Origin: CAUZIZ01 sp965219005
GTDB lineage: Bacteria; Acidobacteriota; UBA6911; RPQK01; JAJDTT01
DNA length: 64,000 nt
Assembly (NCBI GenBank): GCA_965219005.1
Contig: CBDCMS010000004.1
Coordinates: forward strand, 3,906,001-3,970,000
Direction of reading: 5' to 3'
Positions 60,798 to 64,000 of the stretch are shown piece after piece (positions within the stretch are counted from its first letter, which is position 1; each line of letters opens with the position of its first letter). Below the pieces are notes generated by a model. The model made no database searches and was not told the DNA's origin. It was given only the letters and a program-made list of their open reading frames with translations. Position numbers and translations under genes: made by a program.

Positions 60798-62351
60798 TCA
60801 CTGAAGCTGCAACGAATGGGTTCGCACGCTCGCTTCCTGCACCTCCCCCTCGGAAATGATGATCTCGACCCTGCGGTTCTTCTTTCGGCCGTCGGATGTT
60901 GCATTGTCCGCAACGGGCCGATCCATGCCGTATCCCACGGCTGTTATCCGCGAGCTCGAAATGCCCTCGGGGACAAGAAAGTCGAACACCGAGTTGGCTC
61001 GCTTCTCGGACAGCGTCAGGTTGGTCGATGCAGAACCAGTGGAGTCAGTGTGCCCCTCGATCCGCAGATTCAGGTCGGCCATGATAAGGAGAATGCCGGC
61101 CAATTTGGCCATGACCAGTTTTGCCTCCGGCTTCAGAGCAGCCTGCCCCACGTCAAACAGGATATCGGGTAGGTTGACGATCATTCCCCGAGCCGACTCG
61201 CGAGTGTCCGCTACTTGAGACAAGGCCTGCCCCAGGCGCCCTTGCAGTAACTCCTTGTCTGCCGCAAGTTTCTGCTTCTCCTGTTGGAGCATCGTCATGG
61301 AAGCCTTCAGGTCTGCCTGCTCCCGTCGCAGCGCCCCCAGGCTAGCCTCCATCTCCCCCTGCTGCCGCTGGATATTCTCCAGCTCCCGCGAAGCGGCTTG
61401 CAAGGCTTTGTCAGCAGCTGCCTTCTGAGCTTCCAGATCTGCTTTTTGGCTTGTGAGATTAGCGACGAAGGCCTCGCTCTCCTTGGCACTGGCCTCGGCC
61501 TCGGCTGCCCGCTTCTCCATCATTTCCATCTCGGCCTGGCGTGACGCTATTCTCGCTTCCAACTCCTTTGCTTCCAACGTGCGCAGGGTCACTCGGATCG
61601 CCTCGTTGCTGGAGGCTACCGAACGTCGGGCATACTCCTGCGCACCCTTCTTGGCCCCGCCTCCCCTGGTCATGAAAGTGGCCTGCTGTAGCGTCATCGT
61701 CGCTTCGCGGTAGATGGCCGAAGCGTGCTCCTCGGCCCCCAGCCGCCCGGCGATCTCGTGGACTTTCTGGGCCTGGAGAAGATCCAAAGAAGCCTTTCCA
61801 TCGTAGATCACGGCCTCGAGACTCTCCAGACCGTGTTCGGGCGTTGCCGCGAAATCCGAGAAACCAAGCGCCTGAGCGGGAGCCTGGAGGTCACGACTGG
61901 CGTCGTTCCAGCTGATGATCAGCTCCGACGGCTGCGCCACCTGATAGTAGGGTTCCGCCGTGACCATCAATGCAAAGGTTCTCAGGCCGGTAGAGAATTT
62001 CAAGGAGTCTTTGTCGCGCCCGGGACGCACCCACAGTTCCCCCAGGTTCTCAACGCCACCGTCTCTATTGACTGCCCATAGAACGTAACAGGTTACGTCA
62101 CCGGCGAAGAGGACGGCCGGCTTCATCTCGTCGTAGGAGAGTTCAATACGTGACTGTCCCTCTTCAAACTTGACCTTGGCCTTCATTCTGGCCCGGGAGA
62201 TACGCCGTGTAGGGAGTAGGGTCAATTCGACGTCCCTTTTCTCTGGAAAACGAACAACTTGTAGTGTTACCTCTGTCGACGCAGCCTGAAGCATCGGAAG
62301 CAAGAGGAAACACTGCAGAAAGGCGCTGGTCCAAATTATTTTCGACATCAT
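60798..62351 (-). CDS. OmpA-family protein with long coiled coil
   Basis: A 517-residue envelope protein. A signal peptide (SAFLQCFLLLPMLQAAS) leads to a beta-rich region (about 25-150), a helical region with a coiled coil at about 240-370 rich in Ala, Glu and Lys (ELEARIASRQAEMEMMEKRA onward), and a C-terminal OmpA domain: IVNLPDILFDVGQAALKPEA, LRIEGHTDSTGSASTNLTLS, EKRANSVFDFLV, VGYGMDRPVADNATSDG and RKKNRRVEIII, which binds peptidoglycan. It probably ties the outer membrane to the cell wall. It follows the GMC oxidoreductase gene with a gap of 142 bases. Confidence 0.92.
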   Translation of the reverse strand: MMSKIIWTSAFLQCFLLLPMLQAASTEVTLQVVRFPEKRDVELTLLPTRRISRARMKAKVKFEEGQSRIELSYDEMKPAVLFAGDVTCYVLWAVNRDGGVENLGELWVRPGRDKDSLKFSTGLRTFALMVTAEPYYQVAQPSELIISWNDASRDLQAPAQALGFSDFAATPEHGLESLEAVIYDGKASLDLLQAQKVHEIAGRLGAEEHASAIYREATMTLQQATFMTRGGGAKKGAQEYARRSVASSNEAIRVTLRTLEAKELEARIASRQAEMEMMEKRAAEAEASAKESEAFVANLTSQKADLEAQKAAADKALQAASRELENIQRQQGEMEASLGALRREQADLKASMTMLQQEKQKLAADKELLQGRLGQALSQVADTRESARGMIVNLPDILFDVGQAALKPEAKLVMAKLAGILLIMADLNLRIEGHTDSTGSASTNLTLSEKRANSVFDFLVPEGISSSRITAVGYGMDRPVADNATSDGRKKNRRVEIIISEGEVQEASVRTHSLQLQ

Positions 62352-62493
62352 ATCTCCTGGTTCTATTCATTTGCCAAAACCCTTGATGACGACAGCCAGA
62401 GCGAGGCTGTGCCATTCGCGCTGAGTGTAGCAGAACAGTTGTAATAGTGAAGACGAACAGTACCAAGGGTTGCAACGGCAACCTGCAACCGCG

Positions 62494-64000
62494 CTACAGA
62501 TCTGCGTCCGGCATGTTCTCGAGCTCCGGATCCGTGATGCCCTGTGCCACCATCTCAGACAGCGCGGATATGGTGGCTATGGGATTCGCTCCCACCGCGG
62601 AAGGAGGTAGAGCCCCATCAGCCACATACAATCCCTTATAGTTGAAGACTTGGCCAAAGGTTTTTCTGTCGGCGCTGGTCACACCTTTGGAGACGTCATC
62701 ACCCAGGGTGCACCCACCCAAAGCATGCACCGTGACGTTATTGCGTGAGGGCCAAAGCCAGGTAGGCACGGGAATACTCGCCTGGGCACCGATCCGGCGG
62801 GCGAACTCCTTGCTCGCCTTGAGAATGGCTCGGTACAAGGAGATGCTATCCTTGTAGGGCCAATCCAGGTCCAAGCTGCCGTCTCGACCCAGGGTCATGA
62901 CACCATTGGACTTATCTACTCCCATAGACAAGAGGACGGCAGTTCGATAGGAAAGATCATCCGCGAGAAGATCCCTGGCGGCGTAGGTCAGGGAGCCAAA
63001 CCTTCTTCCCCGCAGCAGCCGCATCACGGTGCTAGTGATCGTTCTCAGAAGCGCATTTCCCCACAGGAATCGGGGCTTGAGCCCTTCGAGAAGCCAGGCC
63101 AGAAACGCAGGATAGCTTGCGTCCTCGATCACGAACGCCCGATCCTTGTCGAAATCCTTGAGAAGGTTGAAGTCGATGGCCTGAGTGATGACTGGACCGT
63201 AGTTGGGACCAACTGGTTTACGACTACCCGGAGCAAACGTCAGAAAGTCTCCATTGCCGGAGAAGGAGTGGCCCAGCTTGCTGCTGATGTTGGGCAGCGT
63301 CTTGTGGTGATCCCGACAGCGCAGCAGCAACTCGGTGGATCCCATCGCCCCCGCACTCAGGATCACTCTACGTGTAAGAACATAGCTGAGCTCGCTCTCT
63401 TTGTCGGTCAGATCGCGATAGTAGAGCCGGTATCCATGACTGCCGTCGCCACTGGGATCCTCTATATTCTGATCGTTCACGGGCACGATCCACTCCGCCA
63501 GGTGCTCGGTGCGGATCTCGGCGTGGTATTTGTGCTCGGCAACGAACAGATAATTGAGATCTACCGTGTTCTTGGAGTGGTAGTTGCACCCGATGTCACA
63601 CTCGGCGCAATAGCGGCAGGAGGTTTGAAGGGCCCCATACCGGTTCTTGTCCTGGTGTCCAATGGGCAGAGGATTGTCGAAATCGTTCCCGAAAAAGACG
63701 ATCAAGTCCAGTAGGTGGGACTCTCTTCCCATCTTCTTGGCGGTCTCCTGAAAGCGCTTGGTGCGAAGGATATACCTGGGGTCGTCCTTGCCGCTGTCCT
63801 TAGGGATGGGGCGGGCCCCCAGGACCTCCTTGGCGATCGCATAGTAGGGAGCCAGCTTGTCCTTCTTGCAGGTTCCAGGCCAGCGCTCGTCGAATACCTC
63901 CTCGGGCGGCTCCAGAAAAATGTTGGCGTAGATCAGGGAACCACCGCCGAAACCTGCGCAGACCAGCGCGTCCATTCCCCGGTAATTGCGGAGATCGAAC
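62494..64000 (-). CDS. GMC-type oxidoreductase (cholesterol oxidase-like), 5' end outside window
   Basis: FAD-dependent alcohol oxidase/dehydrogenase. The frame stays open to the window edge (FDLRNYRGMDALVCAGFGGG), so the start and the FAD dinucleotide motif lie beyond base 64000. Visible features are GFGGGSLIYANIFLEPPEEV, the Cys-rich SCRYCAECDIGCNYHSKNTV, VILSAGAMGSTELLLRCRD (the second family signature), NGDFLTFAPGSRKPVGPNYG, and HALGGCTLGDDVSKGVT with GLYVADGALPPSAVGANPIA at the C-terminus. This layout matches the cholesterol oxidase/GMC branch that acts on sterols or other bulky alcohols. The substrate is not known. Confidence 0.9.
   Translation of the reverse strand, partial: FDLRNYRGMDALVCAGFGGGSLIYANIFLEPPEEVFDERWPGTCKKDKLAPYYAIAKEVLGARPIPKDSGKDDPRYILRTKRFQETAKKMGRESHLLDLIVFFGNDFDNPLPIGHQDKNRYGALQTSCRYCAECDIGCNYHSKNTVDLNYLFVAEHKYHAEIRTEHLAEWIVPVNDQNIEDPSGDGSHGYRLYYRDLTDKESELSYVLTRRVILSAGAMGSTELLLRCRDHHKTLPNISSKLGHSFSGNGDFLTFAPGSRKPVGPNYGPVITQAIDFNLLKDFDKDRAFVIEDASYPAFLAWLLEGLKPRFLWGNALLRTITSTVMRLLRGRRFGSLTYAARDLLADDLSYRTAVLLSMGVDKSNGVMTLGRDGSLDLDWPYKDSISLYRAILKASKEFARRIGAQASIPVPTWLWPSRNNVTVHALGGCTLGDDVSKGVTSADRKTFGQVFNYKGLYVADGALPPSAVGANPIATISALSEMVAQGITDPELENMPDADL

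Overview
The window is almost entirely a large polysaccharide (O-antigen/exopolysaccharide) biosynthesis and export locus of a Gram-negative bacterium. Outer-membrane export (Wza-like), a tyrosine-kinase chain-length protein (Wzc-like) and an OmpA-family protein show a diderm envelope. The TolB-propeller/CehA-type hydrolase, Tat-exported class V aminotransferase, DoxX protein, HpaI-type aldolase and symporter resemble gene content seen in Acidobacteriota and related environmental lineages, but no rRNA or tRNA gene is visible to fix the taxonomy.

Layout. 1-5638 (+): end of a GDP-fucose synthase gene, gmd, an O-antigen polymerase/ligase-like gene, a flippase-like membrane protein and a frameshifted glycosyltransferase. 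5832-12056 (-): WbpD-like N-acetyltransferase, WbpB-like oxidoreductase, polyprenyl-P sugar phosphotransferase, a second polymerase/ligase, a GNAT protein and an HpaI-type aldolase. 12363-18730 (+): a non-carbohydrate island of a TolB/CehA gene broken by TAG, an aminotransferase, DoxX and a decayed hybrid histidine kinase. 18994-47380 (+): the main assembly block with fcl, Wzm/Wzt-type ABC exporter genes, methyltransferases, about a dozen glycosyltransferases, a polymerase-like protein, and a fusion of a WecA-like enzyme with a GT4 glycosyltransferase. 47438-55988 (+): FecR-like secreted protein, Wzc, Wza and a polymerase-TPR gene split by an IS4-family element. 56716-64000 (-): a broken IS630-type transposase, a symporter with a small partner, an OmpA-family protein and a GMC oxidoreductase that runs off the window.

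How it works together. Gmd and Fcl make GDP-L-fucose; WbpB/WbpD-like enzymes make an acetamido sugar acid. Two different priming enzymes (7438-8943 and 45002-47380) could start chains on undecaprenyl phosphate, the glycosyltransferases extend them, and export could use either the ABC transporter or the polymerase/Wzc/Wza route. Stop/start overlaps (ATGA, TAATG, TGATG) through much of the block indicate translationally coupled operons.

Most notable: (i) a roughly 930-bp segment is present twice (19747-20681 and 23778-24702). Each copy carries a near-identical sigma-54-type -24/-12 element, a conserved leader and a small coiled-coil/acidic protein gene of unknown function, then the start of fcl; in the second copy fcl is cut to 61 codons and runs into the Wzt gene. 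(ii) Two families of miniature inverted-repeat elements are present, and in both cases an element supplies the stop codon of the gene before it. (iii) An IS4-type element with a 9-bp target duplication splits a polymerase gene whose reading frame would be restored exactly by excision. (iv) Many genes carry single lesions (G8-tract frameshift, two TAG codons, short tandem duplications), so the locus is either decaying, partly phase-variable, or affected by assembly errors.
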